A stretch of DNA of 8,468 bases from an uncultured Bacillaceae bacterium (lineage in GTDB: Bacteria > Bacillota > Bacilli > Bacillales > Amphibacillaceae). A program made the translations under genes and the position numbers. The number at the start of each line of letters is the position of its first letter. The stretch's first letter is position 1. The DNA lies in contig CALZEK010000049.1 in the NCBI GenBank assembly GCA_945639745.1, positions 1 through 8,468 of the forward strand, written 5' to 3'. Of the stretch, positions 1-7,934 are shown piece by piece. The notes under the pieces were generated by a model. The model was not told the origin of the DNA, ran no database searches, and saw nothing but the letters and a program-made list of their open reading frames with translations.

Positions 1-1
1 T

Positions 2-337
2 CAAGTTGTTGATTATTTACAGTCTAAACAAGAAGTCAATAAAGTATATTTCCCGGGAAATACTGGGATGGTTAGTTTTGAAATAAAAAATGTCGCAGAT
101 GTAGAAGATTTTTTAAGAAATTTGAAACTAATAAGTTTTGCCGAAAGTCTAGGTGGTGTTGAAAGTTTTATTACTTATCCAATAACACAAACACATATGG
201 ATATTCCAGAAAAAGTTAGAAATAGTTATGGTTTAACAGATCGCTTATTGCGCATTTCTGTCGGTATTGAAAGTGCAACAGATATTATCAAGGATCTTGA
301 TCAAGCATTCATTCGTCTTAAGGAAAGGGTTGGTTAA
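2..337 (+). CDS. metC: Cystathionine beta-lyase (or gamma-synthase), C-terminal part, 5' truncated
   Basis: The reading frame is open from the first full codon at position 2 to TAA at 335-337, giving 111 residues of a protein that begins outside the window. The sequence is the C-terminal domain of the PLP-dependent Cys/Met metabolism enzyme family (PF01053 type): the SLGGVES segment, then TYP..QTH, then YGLTDRLLRISVGIE, whose Arg normally binds the substrate carboxylate. The active-site lysine lies upstream and is not visible. Family members cleave cystathionine to homocysteine, pyruvate and ammonia (MetC) or form cystathionine (MetI), and the C-terminus alone does not separate the two. I favour MetC because in the metICFE order of staphylococci metC directly precedes the fused metF gene, as here. 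The stop codon is one nucleotide before the next start, so the genes are co-transcribed and probably translationally coupled. An internal ATG at 68 is not the start, because homology-like sequence continues upstream of it. Confidence 0.9.
   Translation, partial: QVVDYLQSKQEVNKVYFPGNTGMVSFEIKNVADVEDFLRNLKLISFAESLGGVESFITYPITQTHMDIPEKVRNSYGLTDRLLRISVGIESATDIIKDLDQAFIRLKERVG
320..329 (+). promoter_or_regulatory. Ribosome binding site that sets the TTG start of metF
   Basis: AAGGAAAGGG lies inside the last codons of the upstream metC-type gene and ends 9 nt before TTG at 339. No other start codon nearby has a comparable site. The spacing supports TTG 339 over the in-frame upstream ATG at 267, which would add 24 residues encoded entirely within the preceding gene. 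Confidence 0.75.
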
Positions 338-338
338 A

Positions 339-2183
339 TTGAGCTTTTTAAAAACAATTGAAAAAAACATTTTAATTGGCGACGGTGCTATGGGGTCAAT
401 GCTTTATCTTCATGGAGTTGATCGAAGTTTTGAAGAGTTAAATCTTTCAAAACCAGACCAAGTCCAAGCAATTCATGAAGCTTATCTGGATGCAGGAGCA
501 AATGTGATTCAAACAAATTCATATGGTGCAAATTATATTAAATTAGCTCGATATGGCTTAGAGGAACAAGTGAAAAAAATTAATACAGCAAGTGTCAGAT
601 TAGCAAAACAAGCAAGTAATCAAGGTGCTTATGTCTTAGGTAATATTGGTGGGATTCACGGAGCAAATAAACGACTCGCCTCAGATGAAGAGGTAAAACG
701 TAGCTTTAGAGAACAACTTTATTGTCTATTGCTTGAAGGTGTTGATGGTATCTTACTAGAAACATATTATAACTTTGCTGAATTGACTTCAGTTGTGAAG
801 ATTGCTCGTGAAGAAACTGATTTACCAATTATTGCCAATGTCACCTTGCATGAACCAGGTGTTTTAGAAAATGGTCTGTTTATAGCTGATGCCTTTAAAG
901 AATTAAGAAATATAGGCGTTAATGTAACAGGTATTAACTGTCAAATGGGGCCCGCGCAAATTGTCAGCTCACTTGAATCTGTTCCAATTAATCAAGACAC
1001 CTATTTAGCAGCTTACCCTAATGCAAGTCTTCCAGCCTACAATGATGGCATATTAACTTATGAAAATGCTCCAGAATATTTTACAGAAAGTGCAAAAGAA
1101 TTACGTCAGCAGGGTGTTCGCTTAATTGGTGGATGTTGTGGAACGACACCTGAACATATTAGAGCCATTGCTAAAGGGGTTAGAGGTTTAGCACCTGTCA
1201 CAAAAAAAGAAGTGAAAGAAATGCCACGTTATGAAATAAAAGAAAGTCCAGAAAAAGATCAAGAAACGCTGGCTCAAAAAGCTCAAAAACAACGAACGAT
1301 TATTGTTGAATTAGGCGCGCCGAAACATTTAGATATCAGTGATTATTTGGCAGGGGCACAAGCACTTAAAGATGCACAAGTTGATGCATTAACGCTTGCT
1401 GATAATTCCCTTGCCTCACCAAGAATTGATAACTTGGCTATGGCAACAATTATAAAACGAAAATTAAATATTGAACCACTCGTTCACTTAACCTGTCGTG
1501 ATCGTAATTTAATCGGTATGCAATCACATTTATTAGGTTTACACACATTAGGCATGAGAGAGATTTTAGCAATTACCGGAGATCCAACAAAAATTGGCGA
1601 CTTTCCAGGTGCAACATCCGTTTTTGATGTGAATTCATTTAAACTAATTGAACTTATTCAAAAAGGAAATACTGGACTATCTTTCTCAGGACAGTCATTA
1701 AGAGAAAAAACGCATTTTAGTGTCGCTTGTGCACTTGACCCGAATGTCCGTCATTTAGATAAAGCAGTCAAACGTTTAGAAAAGAAGATTGACCATGGGG
1801 CAAATTATGTTTTAACTCAACCCATCTACTCTAAAGAAAAAATCTTGGAATTAAAAGAAGCAACAAAGCATCTAGACATTCCGATCTTTATTGGGATTAT
1901 GCCGATTACTTCAACAAAAAATGCAGAGTTCTTACACAATGAAGTACCAGGAATTACTTTAACAGATGATGTCAGAGAAAGAATGAAATCTGCAGGTAGT
2001 GACCGAGAAAAAGCAGAGGCAATCAGTTTAGAAATGTCACGGGAACTAGTCGAAACAGCTGCAGAACACTTTAATGGGATTTACTTAATTACGCCATTTA
2101 TGCGTTATGGCATGATTATTAAATTAATTGAAGCAATTAAACAATATGATTTACACACAAACAAGGAGGAATTATTAATATGA
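339..2183 (+). CDS. metF: Bifunctional homocysteine S-methyltransferase / 5,10-methylenetetrahydrofolate reductase
   Basis: A cytosolic fusion enzyme of 614 residues from the TTG start, matching the length I know for staphylococcal MetF/BhmT and Bacillus YitJ proteins. The N-terminal domain (about residues 4-285) is a homocysteine S-methyltransferase barrel. It has GDGAMGS at 14-20, and the zinc-binding cysteines are C201 (INCQMGP) and C266-C267 (GGCCGT). A charged linker (about 286-318) leads to the FAD-dependent methylene-THF reductase domain (about 319-605), with VELGAPK at 323-329, HLTCRDRN at 383-390, ITGDPT at 412-417 and LTQP at 492-495. The reductase makes 5-methyl-THF, the methyl donor for MetE encoded next. 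The methyltransferase half can methylate homocysteine from another donor, which is known for the family but not shown here. The gene begins 1 nt after metC and its TGA overlaps the metE ATG. The frame also contains an ATG at 267, rejected because it lies well inside metC and has no ribosome binding site as good as that of the TTG. Confidence 0.95.
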   Translation: MSFLKTIEKNILIGDGAMGSMLYLHGVDRSFEELNLSKPDQVQAIHEAYLDAGANVIQTNSYGANYIKLARYGLEEQVKKINTASVRLAKQASNQGAYVLGNIGGIHGANKRLASDEEVKRSFREQLYCLLLEGVDGILLETYYNFAELTSVVKIAREETDLPIIANVTLHEPGVLENGLFIADAFKELRNIGVNVTGINCQMGPAQIVSSLESVPINQDTYLAAYPNASLPAYNDGILTYENAPEYFTESAKELRQQGVRLIGGCCGTTPEHIRAIAKGVRGLAPVTKKEVKEMPRYEIKESPEKDQETLAQKAQKQRTIIVELGAPKHLDISDYLAGAQALKDAQVDALTLADNSLASPRIDNLAMATIIKRKLNIEPLVHLTCRDRNLIGMQSHLLGLHTLGMREILAITGDPTKIGDFPGATSVFDVNSFKLIELIQKGNTGLSFSGQSLREKTHFSVACALDPNVRHLDKAVKRLEKKIDHGANYVLTQPIYSKEKILELKEATKHLDIPIFIGIMPITSTKNAEFLHNEVPGITLTDDVRERMKSAGSDREKAEAISLEMSRELVETAAEHFNGIYLITPFMRYGMIIKLIEAIKQYDLHTNKEELLI

Positions 2184-4465
2184 CAAACATTAAAAGTTCA
2201 AATTTAGGCTATCCAAGAATTGGTGAAAAGCGTGAATGGAAGCGAGCACTAGAAAGTTTTTGGAAGGGTGATATAACTGAATCAGAATTACTTGAAAAAA
2301 CAACAGCTATCCGTTTAGATAATTTAAAAAAACAACAGGATTTAGGTATTGATTTAATTCCAGTAGGTGACTTTTCATTATACGATCATATTTTGGATAC
2401 ATCAGCTAGTTTTGGAATTATTCCAAAAAGATACGATTATGAAGGTGGGAAAGTGGATATTAATACCTATTATCAACTTGTCCGTGGGAGCGATGATGCC
2501 ATTGCTTCTGAGATGACAAAATGGTTTAATACAAACTATCACTATATTGTTCCAGAGTTAAATGAACAACAACCAGAATTAAAAATAAATCGTGCATTAA
2601 AATATTATAATGAAGCAAAAGAAAAGTTAGGGATAAATGGCAAGCCTGTTTTAGTAGGTCCAATCACTTATGTTAGTTTGGCAAAAGGTTATCATCAGGA
2701 TGAATTTAACGACCTTGTTAACCAATTCACACCTCTATATGTTCAAATTCTTAAAGAATTAGCTGAAGCAGGAGCGACATGGGTTCAAATTGATGAACCA
2801 ATCTTTTCAACAAATGTGAGTGAAGAGGTCGTTGCAATAGCTGAGAGTGTATATCAAACAATAGCTAAAGAAGTGCCAGAAATTAAAGTGATCTTCCAAA
2901 CTTACTTTGAACGCCTATTCCATTATGAACGTCTATCTAAACTACCAGTCGCGGGATTAGGACTTGATTTTATTCACGGCAAATCACTTGAATTACTTCA
3001 AAAGTATGGTTTTCCTGAAGATAAATATTTAGCGGCAGGAGTAATTGATGGTCGAAATGTCTGGCGTGCAGATTTACAAGAGAAATCAAAATTAATTGAT
3101 CAATTACGTACATACGTTAAAGAAGATCAACTCATTATACAACCATCCTCATCACTTTTACATGTGCCTGTCACGAAAACACTTGAGACAAAAATTGACC
3201 CCCTTATTTTAGGTGGCTTATCATTTGCAGATGAAAAATTGGCGGAGATTAATCTCTTAACACAAGTGGCTAACGATAAAAAAACAATTGACCAAGAAGA
3301 AATCATTAACTCAACCGAAGCGCTGGAAGCATTAAAAGAAAAGTATCGATCAAATGATTCTGTTGCAATTGAGATAAGTAAATTAAGCGAAGAAGATGCA
3401 CAGCGAGATGTAGATTTTAAAGAACGATTAGCACGTCAAAAAGGTTCACTAGGCTTACCCTTATTACCAACAACAACAATTGGAAGTTTACCACAAACAA
3501 AAGATGTTCAACAAACGCGTTCTAAATGGCGTCGTGGTGAGATAACAAATGAAGCTTATGAAAGTTTTGTCAAAGAACAAATCGCAAAATGGATTAAGAT
3601 TCAAGAAGAATTAGACTTAGATGTCTTAGTCCATGGAGAATTTGAAAGAAATGACATGGTTGAATATTTTGGAGAAAAATTTAATGGATTTTTAGTAACT
3701 GAATATGGCTGGGTGCAGTCATATGGTTCACGTTGTGTAAAACCACCCCTTATTTTTGGTGATGTTGATTGGTCTGAACCGATTACGGTTAAAGAAAGTG
3801 TTTATGCCCAATCCCTAACAGACCGTCATGTCAAAGGAATGTTAACAGGTCCTGTTACGATTTTGAATTGGTCATTTGTCCATGATGCAACGCCACGAAC
3901 AGAAATTATGAAGCAAATTGCGCTTGCTTTACGTAAAGAAGTAGAAGCATTAGAATCTGCAGGTATTCAAATTATTCAAGTAGATGAACCAGCATTAAGA
4001 GAAGGGTTACCTTTAGATAGGGCAAAGTGGGATGAGTATTTAAACTCTGCTGCTTATGCCTTTAGATTAGCAACAGCTTCGGTTCAAGCTGAGACACAAA
4101 TTCATACACATATGTGTTATTCGAATTTTGAAGATATATTTTCAAGTATCGATGCATTAGATGCTGATGTGATTTCAATAGAGACTTCTCGAAGTCACGG
4201 GGAATTAGTAAGCACATTTGAAGAGAACACTTATGAAAAAGAAATCGGTCTTGGTGTCTATGATATTCATAGTCCACGTGTACCAGCAATTGAGGAGATA
4301 ACTGAAAATATTGACCGTGCCTTACAAACCATTACACCTGAGAGTTTTTGGGTTAATCCAGATTGCGGTTTAAAAACGCGTAATGAACAAGAAACAATCG
4401 ACGCATTGAAAGTCATGGTTGAAGCGGCAAAATCAGCAAGAGAAAAAATAACGGTTAAACAATAA
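2180..4465 (+). CDS. metE: 5-methyltetrahydropteroyltriglutamate-homocysteine methyltransferase (cobalamin-independent methionine synthase)
   Basis: A full-length MetE of 761 residues, close to the 753 of the E. coli enzyme. It transfers the methyl group of 5-methyl-THF polyglutamate to homocysteine to give methionine, using zinc rather than cobalamin. The N-terminal barrel opens with NLGYPRIG (8-15), typical of the family. The catalytic C-terminal barrel starts near TIGSLPQT (433-440). All four zinc ligands are present: H644 and C646 (THMCYSNF), E668 ([10 protein letters not shown]) and C729 (NPDCGL), each offset by three from E. coli H641, C643, E665 and C726. AAGGAGG at 2163-2169 lies 10 nt before the ATG, which overlaps the metF stop (ATGA), so translation is coupled. 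It is the last gene of the met operon in this window. The malate dehydrogenase-like gene that follows metE in S. aureus is absent, and no hairpin terminator is visible after the stop. Confidence 0.98.
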   Translation: MTNIKSSNLGYPRIGEKREWKRALESFWKGDITESELLEKTTAIRLDNLKKQQDLGIDLIPVGDFSLYDHILDTSASFGIIPKRYDYEGGKVDINTYYQLVRGSDDAIASEMTKWFNTNYHYIVPELNEQQPELKINRALKYYNEAKEKLGINGKPVLVGPITYVSLAKGYHQDEFNDLVNQFTPLYVQILKELAEAGATWVQIDEPIFSTNVSEEVVAIAESVYQTIAKEVPEIKVIFQTYFERLFHYERLSKLPVAGLGLDFIHGKSLELLQKYGFPEDKYLAAGVIDGRNVWRADLQEKSKLIDQLRTYVKEDQLIIQPSSSLLHVPVTKTLETKIDPLILGGLSFADEKLAEINLLTQVANDKKTIDQEEIINSTEALEALKEKYRSNDSVAIEISKLSEEDAQRDVDFKERLARQKGSLGLPLLPTTTIGSLPQTKDVQQTRSKWRRGEITNEAYESFVKEQIAKWIKIQEELDLDVLVHGEFERNDMVEYFGEKFNGFLVTEYGWVQSYGSRCVKPPLIFGDVDWSEPITVKESVYAQSLTDRHVKGMLTGPVTILNWSFVHDATPRTEIMKQIALALRKEVEALESAGIQIIQVDEPALREGLPLDRAKWDEYLNSAAYAFRLATASVQAETQIHTHMCYSNFEDIFSSIDALDADVISIETSRSHGELVSTFEENTYEKEIGLGVYDIHSPRVPAIEEITENIDRALQTITPESFWVNPDCGLKTRNEQETIDALKVMVEAAKSAREKITVKQ

Positions 4466-4507
4466 GGAAAATAAAGATCTCTTCTAATATATAGCCAAAT
4501 AAATTCC

Positions 4508-4536
4508 CTTACAAAAAAAAATAAGTATGATATAAT
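4508..4536 (+). promoter_or_regulatory. Sigma-A promoter with extended -10, upstream of the small gene
   Basis: CTTACA at 4508-4513 (4 of 6 to TTGACA) is followed by a 17-nt spacer and a perfect TATAAT at 4531-4536. TG at 4528-4529 sits one base before the -10, making an extended -10 element. The predicted transcription start is about 4543, leaving a leader of some 23 nt before the ATG at 4566. The promoter lies 42 nt downstream of the metE stop, so the small gene can be transcribed independently of the met operon. Confidence 0.75.
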
Positions 4537-4550
4537 GAAAATAGAAGGTG

Positions 4551-4557
4551 AAGGGAG
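4551..4557 (+). promoter_or_regulatory. Ribosome binding site of the small gene, sets start at 4566
   Basis: AAGGGAG ends 8 nt before ATG 4566, an ideal spacing. In-frame GTG codons at 4548 and 4557 are poorer choices: the first would be about 5 nt from the predicted transcript end with no site before it, and the second overlaps the ribosome binding site. Confidence 0.75.
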
Positions 4558-4565
4558 TGGATAAA

Positions 4566-4820
4566 ATGACTGAAGAACGTAAGAATTTAAGAATTGACAT
4601 CGATAAGAAAAAAGAAATGCGGACAAAGGAAATTTCTAAAATGATCGGTGAAGGTGGATTAGGTGCTTATAAGTATTATGATTATCCTAAAAAATCTAAA
4701 CCTAAGAAAGAAACACGCTCTGAAGAGATCTCTAAAATGATTGATGAAGGTGGTATGGCTTCTAGCACATATTACAATGAAAAGACAATACCTAACTTCA
4801 ATAACGATGATGAAAAATAA
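4566..4820 (+). CDS. Small charged hypothetical protein with a duplicated EISKMI-(G/D)EGG motif
   Basis: An 84-residue protein of no function I recognise. It has no signal peptide or membrane segment and is rich in Lys, Glu, Asp and Arg, so it is probably cytosolic. Its main feature is an internal duplication: residues 19-38 and 51-70 align without gaps with 12 of 20 identities. The shared pattern is R-x2-EISKMI-(G/D)-EGG-x5-YY. The core looks like a short amphipathic helix ending in EGG, followed by a paired tyrosine. A lysine-rich linker (about 41-49, KKSKPKK within) separates the copies, and an acidic, Asn-rich tail ends the protein. The start at 4566 is set by AAGGGAG 8 nt upstream. The gene has its own extended -10 promoter and its own terminator, so it is a single-gene unit between the met and atp operons. 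The repeat, promoter and ribosome binding site make it a credible gene despite its size. Confidence 0.8.
   Translation: MTEERKNLRIDIDKKKEMRTKEISKMIGEGGLGAYKYYDYPKKSKPKKETRSEEISKMIDEGGMASSTYYNEKTIPNFNNDDEK
4629..4657 (+). repeat. Coding direct repeat, copy 1, in the small gene
   Basis: This 29-nt stretch encodes EISKMIGEGG and is matched by 4725-4753 at 25 of 29 positions, at a 96-nt (32-codon) offset. Three of the four differences are silent and one changes Gly to Asp. This indicates an internal duplication with selection on the protein sequence. Confidence 0.85.
4725..4753 (+). repeat. Coding direct repeat, copy 2, in the small gene
   Basis: The second copy encodes EISKMIDEGG and differs from 4629-4657 at four bases, three of them silent. 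The flanking tyrosine pair (residues 69-70) is also conserved relative to copy 1, so the protein repeat is longer than the DNA repeat. Confidence 0.85.
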
Positions 4821-4834
4821 ATACAACTTGAATG

Positions 4835-4891
4835 CTGTTATTTAGATGATGACTAATCCAATTAGTTTTTCAGCTAAATAACAGTTTTTTT
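4835..4891 (+). terminator. Rho-independent terminator with nested hairpin
   Basis: CTGTTATTTAG at 4835-4845 pairs perfectly with CTAAATAACAG at 4874-4884 (11 bp). A run of seven T follows at 4885-4891. The 28-nt loop itself contains a perfect 6-bp hairpin, ACTAAT (4852-4857) with ATTAGT (4861-4866) around a CCA loop. It lies 14 nt after the small gene's stop. It is the first terminator after metE and separates the met region from the atp operon. Confidence 0.9.
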
Positions 4892-5062
4892 AATTTTTAT
4901 AAAGATAAAAGCTTAATCCAATAGGGATTCTCTCATGGAAATAAAATGTTCATAGAAATGTCACTTATAAAATATTCGAGATACTATATAATGATTAAGG
5001 GACTTCACACGACTTTTATTTAAAAAACCATAAAAAAGCGTAAATTATCTTATTATATAAAA
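4892..5062 (+). other. Non-coding interval between the terminator and the atp promoter
   Basis: I see no supported gene here. The stretch is very AT-rich and stop-rich. It contains a perfect TATAAT at 4987-4992, but the best -35 candidates (CTTATA at 4964, TTATAA at 4965) match the consensus poorly, so a second, weaker promoter for atp is possible but not convincing. A 9-base sequence, TAATCCAAT at 4914-4922, repeats the loop region of the terminator (4854-4862). The segment 5021-5037 is the left arm of an imperfect inverted repeat that reaches across the atp promoter. Confidence 0.6.
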
Positions 5063-5091
5063 TTGACATTAGTTATTTGCTATTGTAGAAT
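5063..5091 (+). promoter_or_regulatory. Sigma-A promoter of the atp operon
   Basis: A perfect TTGACA at 5063-5068 is separated by 17 nt from TAGAAT at 5086-5091 (5 of 6 to TATAAT). This is the best -35/-10 pair in the intergenic region. It predicts transcription from about 5098, giving atpI a leader of about 147 nt. I see no strong promoter between later atp genes, so it should drive the whole operon. Confidence 0.8.
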
Positions 5092-5097
5092 TCAACG

Positions 5098-5244
5098 TGG
5101 AGTTATTACTTTATAATGCGTTTTCTATGGTTATTTAACAAAGTAAAAGGTTTGAAAACTACACTTACAAAGGTTTGTGTGGAGGCTGAGGATTAAAATT
5201 TACATAAGCAATATATCTTAAACTGCCGAGAAAGTGAGTGCCTT
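5098..5244 (+). other. 5' leader of the atp operon
   Basis: This untranslated stretch of about 147 nt is long for a housekeeping operon. It contains two copies of AAAGGTTTG (5146-5154 and 5169-5177). It also holds a short hairpin, CTACAC (5159-5164) with GTGTGG (5177-5182) including one G-U pair, and a GGAGG at 5181-5185 with no start codon at a useful distance. A 26-codon open frame, ATG 5116 to TAA 5194, also fits inside it. None of these matches a riboswitch class that I recognise. Confidence 0.5.
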
Positions 5245-5625
5245 ATGTCTAGCTACAAAGTAATTTTTAAGCGCCAAAAAAAATGGATGTTATTTTTAAT
5301 ATCATTATTTTTAATGGCTGCAGGCATTAGTACATTTACCAAATATCAGCCAGTTTTTTATGGACTTTTACTTGGTATATTGATAGGATTTTATAATGTC
5401 TGGTTCTTACAGAGAAAAATTAGTATGTTTTCTGAAACAATTATGGATTCAGATAACAAGCGTCAAGGACTAGGGATGATATCACGATTTGCAGCAGTGA
5501 TCTTAGGAACAATGATTGCAATAAAGTTCGATATGTATTTTAATCTGATAGCTTATCTAATTGGATTTGTCTTACTTTATCCAGTTATGATGATCGATCT
5601 TATTTTGTTTCAAAGAAAACTGTAA
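5245..5625 (+). CDS. atpI: ATP synthase subunit I (assembly factor AtpI)
   Basis: A 126-residue membrane protein at the head of the ATP synthase operon, the usual place for atpI. AtpI is not a structural subunit. In studied bacteria it helps c-ring assembly or stability and may assist Mg2+ supply, but the exact role varies and is not shown by this sequence. Four hydrophobic segments are visible at about residues 14-29, 36-55, 77-94 and 98-121, with a basic N-terminus (KVIFKRQKKW) that should face the cytoplasm. A charged loop, about 57-76, joins the second and third segments. GLLLGILIGFYNVWFLQRK in the second helix is typical of the family. The start at 5245 has only a moderate ribosome binding site (AAAGTGAG at 5231-5238), fitting a product needed in low amount. 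It ends 21 nt before atpB. Confidence 0.9.
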   Translation: MSSYKVIFKRQKKWMLFLISLFLMAAGISTFTKYQPVFYGLLLGILIGFYNVWFLQRKISMFSETIMDSDNKRQGLGMISRFAAVILGTMIAIKFDMYFNLIAYLIGFVLLYPVMMIDLILFQRKL

Positions 5626-5631
5626 CATTGA

Positions 5632-6718
<1,087 letters not shown>

Positions 6719-6735
6719 ATAGTAGTAACATAAAC

Positions 6736-6770
6736 ATGGCGTAGGTCTTATTTAATCTGAACTGCGCCAT
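6736..6770 (+). other. Stem-loop after atpE (possible attenuator or processing site)
   Basis: ATGGCGTAG at 6736-6744 pairs with CTGCGCCAT at 6762-6770, 9 bp with one G-U pair and a 17-nt loop, starting 18 nt after the atpE stop. It is followed by TATTTTATTC, which is T-rich but interrupted. Partial termination is therefore possible but full termination is unlikely, given that atpF-H-A must be transcribed. It could lower the level of downstream message relative to atpE or protect the atpE 3' end. Confidence 0.65.
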
Positions 6771-6784
6771 TATTTTATTCAAAC

Positions 6785-6813
6785 AACTTAGAGTGAGCAC
6801 TCTCCACTGAGTT
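6785..6813 (+). other. Second stem-loop in the atpE-atpF gap
   Basis: AACTTAG at 6785-6791 pairs with CTGAGTT at 6807-6813 (7 bp including one T-G pair). An alternative small hairpin, AGAGT with ACTCT (6790-6794 with 6799-6803), overlaps it. No T-run follows. It sits upstream of the atpF ribosome binding site without covering it. Confidence 0.45.
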
Positions 6814-6837
6814 AAGATACAATTAAATGTTTAAGTG

Positions 6838-6844
6838 AAAGGAG
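6838..6844 (+). promoter_or_regulatory. Ribosome binding site that sets the GTG start of atpF
   Basis: AAAGGAG ends 8 nt before GTG 6853. The earlier in-frame GTG codons at 6835 and 6844 lie before or overlap this site and cannot use it, so the protein starts MHLYSDF. Confidence 0.8.
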
Positions 6845-6852
6845 TGGAATCT

Positions 6853-7380
6853 GTGCATTTATACAGTGATTTCTTATTAATCGGAGCAGATGTCGGTGGT
6901 TTACACATCGGTAATATGATCGTTATGATCGTTTTCTTCCTATTATTATTAGCTATTTTAAAGAAAGTAGCTTGGGGTCCACTTATGGACGTAATGGAAG
7001 AGCGTGAAAACTTTGTAGCAAACGAAATCGAAGTTGCGGAGAAAAACCGTAAAGAAGCTGAAGCAGCAGCTAAAGAAGCAAATGCTCAGTTAAACCAAAC
7101 AAGAGAAGAAGCACAAAAAATGATTGCAGATGCTAAAGGTGCAGGTGAGAAACAACAAGCCGACATTATTGAAGCAGCAAGACAAGAAGCTGCTCGTATT
7201 AAAGCAACTGCGACAGAAGATATTCAAAACGAAAAAGAAAAAGCTTTACAAGAACTTCAAGATAAAGTGGCCTCACTTTCAGTACTTGTTGCAAGTAAAG
7301 TAATTGAAAAAGAGATCAATTTAGAAGATCAAGAAGCATTGATCAATGACTACATTAAAGAAGTAGGCGAAGGGAAATGA
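6853..7380 (+). CDS. atpF: ATP synthase Fo subunit b (peripheral stalk)
   Basis: A 175-residue stator subunit that links the membrane sector to F1 as a dimer. A single membrane helix lies at about 20-38 (GNMIVMIVFFLLLLAILKKVAWGP overall). After it comes a long, highly charged Ala/Glu/Lys-rich helix from about 46 to 150 that forms the right-handed coiled coil of the stalk. The C-terminal part (about 140-172) should bind the delta subunit encoded next. The length agrees with the 173 residues I recall for staphylococcal AtpF. The GTG start at 6853 is chosen because the ribosome binding site at 6838-6844 precedes it. The last codons overlap the next gene: TGA at 7378-7380 shares ATGA with the atpH start, so delta is translationally coupled to b. 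Confidence 0.97.
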   Translation: MHLYSDFLLIGADVGGLHIGNMIVMIVFFLLLLAILKKVAWGPLMDVMEERENFVANEIEVAEKNRKEAEAAAKEANAQLNQTREEAQKMIADAKGAGEKQQADIIEAARQEAARIKATATEDIQNEKEKALQELQDKVASLSVLVASKVIEKEINLEDQEALINDYIKEVGEGK

Positions 7381-7922
7381 GTCAAATAATTGTTGCAAAA
7401 CGTTATGCAGATGCACTATTCCAACTTGCCGAAGAACATGATTTAACAAATCAGTTCATCGAAGAACTTAATGTAGTTAAATCAGTATTTGAACAAAATG
7501 AAAAGCTATCAACATTACTAGCTAGTCCAAATGCAACCATTGCACAAAAGATGGCATTAATTGATACAGCTTTTGAATCTGTTCATGTCTATATTAAAAA
7601 TGAACTTAAAATCATGGTAGAACGCAGACGTACTAATGCAATTTTACAAGTGATTAAAGAGTTTACCAAGCTTTATAATGATAAAAATGATTTAGCATAT
7701 GCAGAAGTTTACTCAGTACGTGAATTATCAACAGAAGAAATTTCAAATGTAGAGACGACATTTAAAGAATTATTAAACAAAAATGCGTTAATCGTTGAAA
7801 ACAAAGTAGATAAATCATTACTTGGTGGTTTAAGAATCAGAATTGGTAATACAATTTATGATGGATCATTAAGTGGTAAGTTAAAACGCATTGAGCAAAA
7901 ACTATTAACTGCAAGTAAATAA
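7377..7922 (+). CDS. atpH: ATP synthase F1 subunit delta
   Basis: A 181-residue soluble protein, the normal family length, that sits on top of F1 and joins the alpha subunits to the b-stalk. The N-terminal helical bundle (about 1-105) starts with IVAKRYADALFQLAEE and includes VYIKNELKIMVERRR (71-85). The C-terminal domain ends with the family signature SLLGGLRIRIGNTIYDGSL at 147-165. The ribosome binding site is weak and oddly placed: GAAGGG ends only 2 nt before the ATG, with AGGCGA further up. Initiation probably depends on coupling to atpF through the ATGA overlap. The stop is 18 nt before atpA. Confidence 0.97.
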   Translation: MSQIIVAKRYADALFQLAEEHDLTNQFIEELNVVKSVFEQNEKLSTLLASPNATIAQKMALIDTAFESVHVYIKNELKIMVERRRTNAILQVIKEFTKLYNDKNDLAYAEVYSVRELSTEEISNVETTFKELLNKNALIVENKVDKSLLGGLRIRIGNTIYDGSLSGKLKRIEQKLLTASK

Positions 7923-7934
7923 AGGTAGGGGTGA

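Noticed and set aside
267..338. Upstream ATG start for the metF frame
   Set aside because: It would overlap 71 nt of metC and lacks a good ribosome binding site, whereas TTG 339 has one at correct spacing and gives the usual family length.
4062..4626. Two minus-strand open frames (4062-4289 and 4267-4626) over the metE 3' end
   Set aside because: Both lie antisense to metE codons for the zinc-ligand region, the second also crosses the small gene's promoter and start, and neither protein resembles a family or has a ribosome binding site that I can support.
4854..4922. 9-base direct repeat TAATCCAAT (4854-4862 and 4914-4922)
   Set aside because: Only two short AT-rich copies with no regular spacing, so not a CRISPR or iteron array. 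Mentioned only as a possible minor echo of the terminator loop.
4964..4992. Second atp promoter using the perfect TATAAT at 4987-4992
   Set aside because: The matching -35 candidates (CTTATA or TTATAA) fit the consensus poorly and the region is so AT-rich that a TATAAT is expected by chance. It remains possible as a weak promoter.
4946..5023. 25-codon ATG frame between the terminator and the atp promoter
   Set aside because: Very short, no convincing ribosome binding site or promoter, and composition like the surrounding non-coding DNA.
5112..5117. TATAAT at 5112-5117 as the atp -10 element
   Set aside because: No acceptable -35 lies 16-18 nt upstream, while the TTGACA/TAGAAT pair just upstream is near consensus.
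6794..6823. Internal promoter for atpF using TACAAT at 6818-6823
   Set aside because: No -35-like hexamer at a suitable distance.
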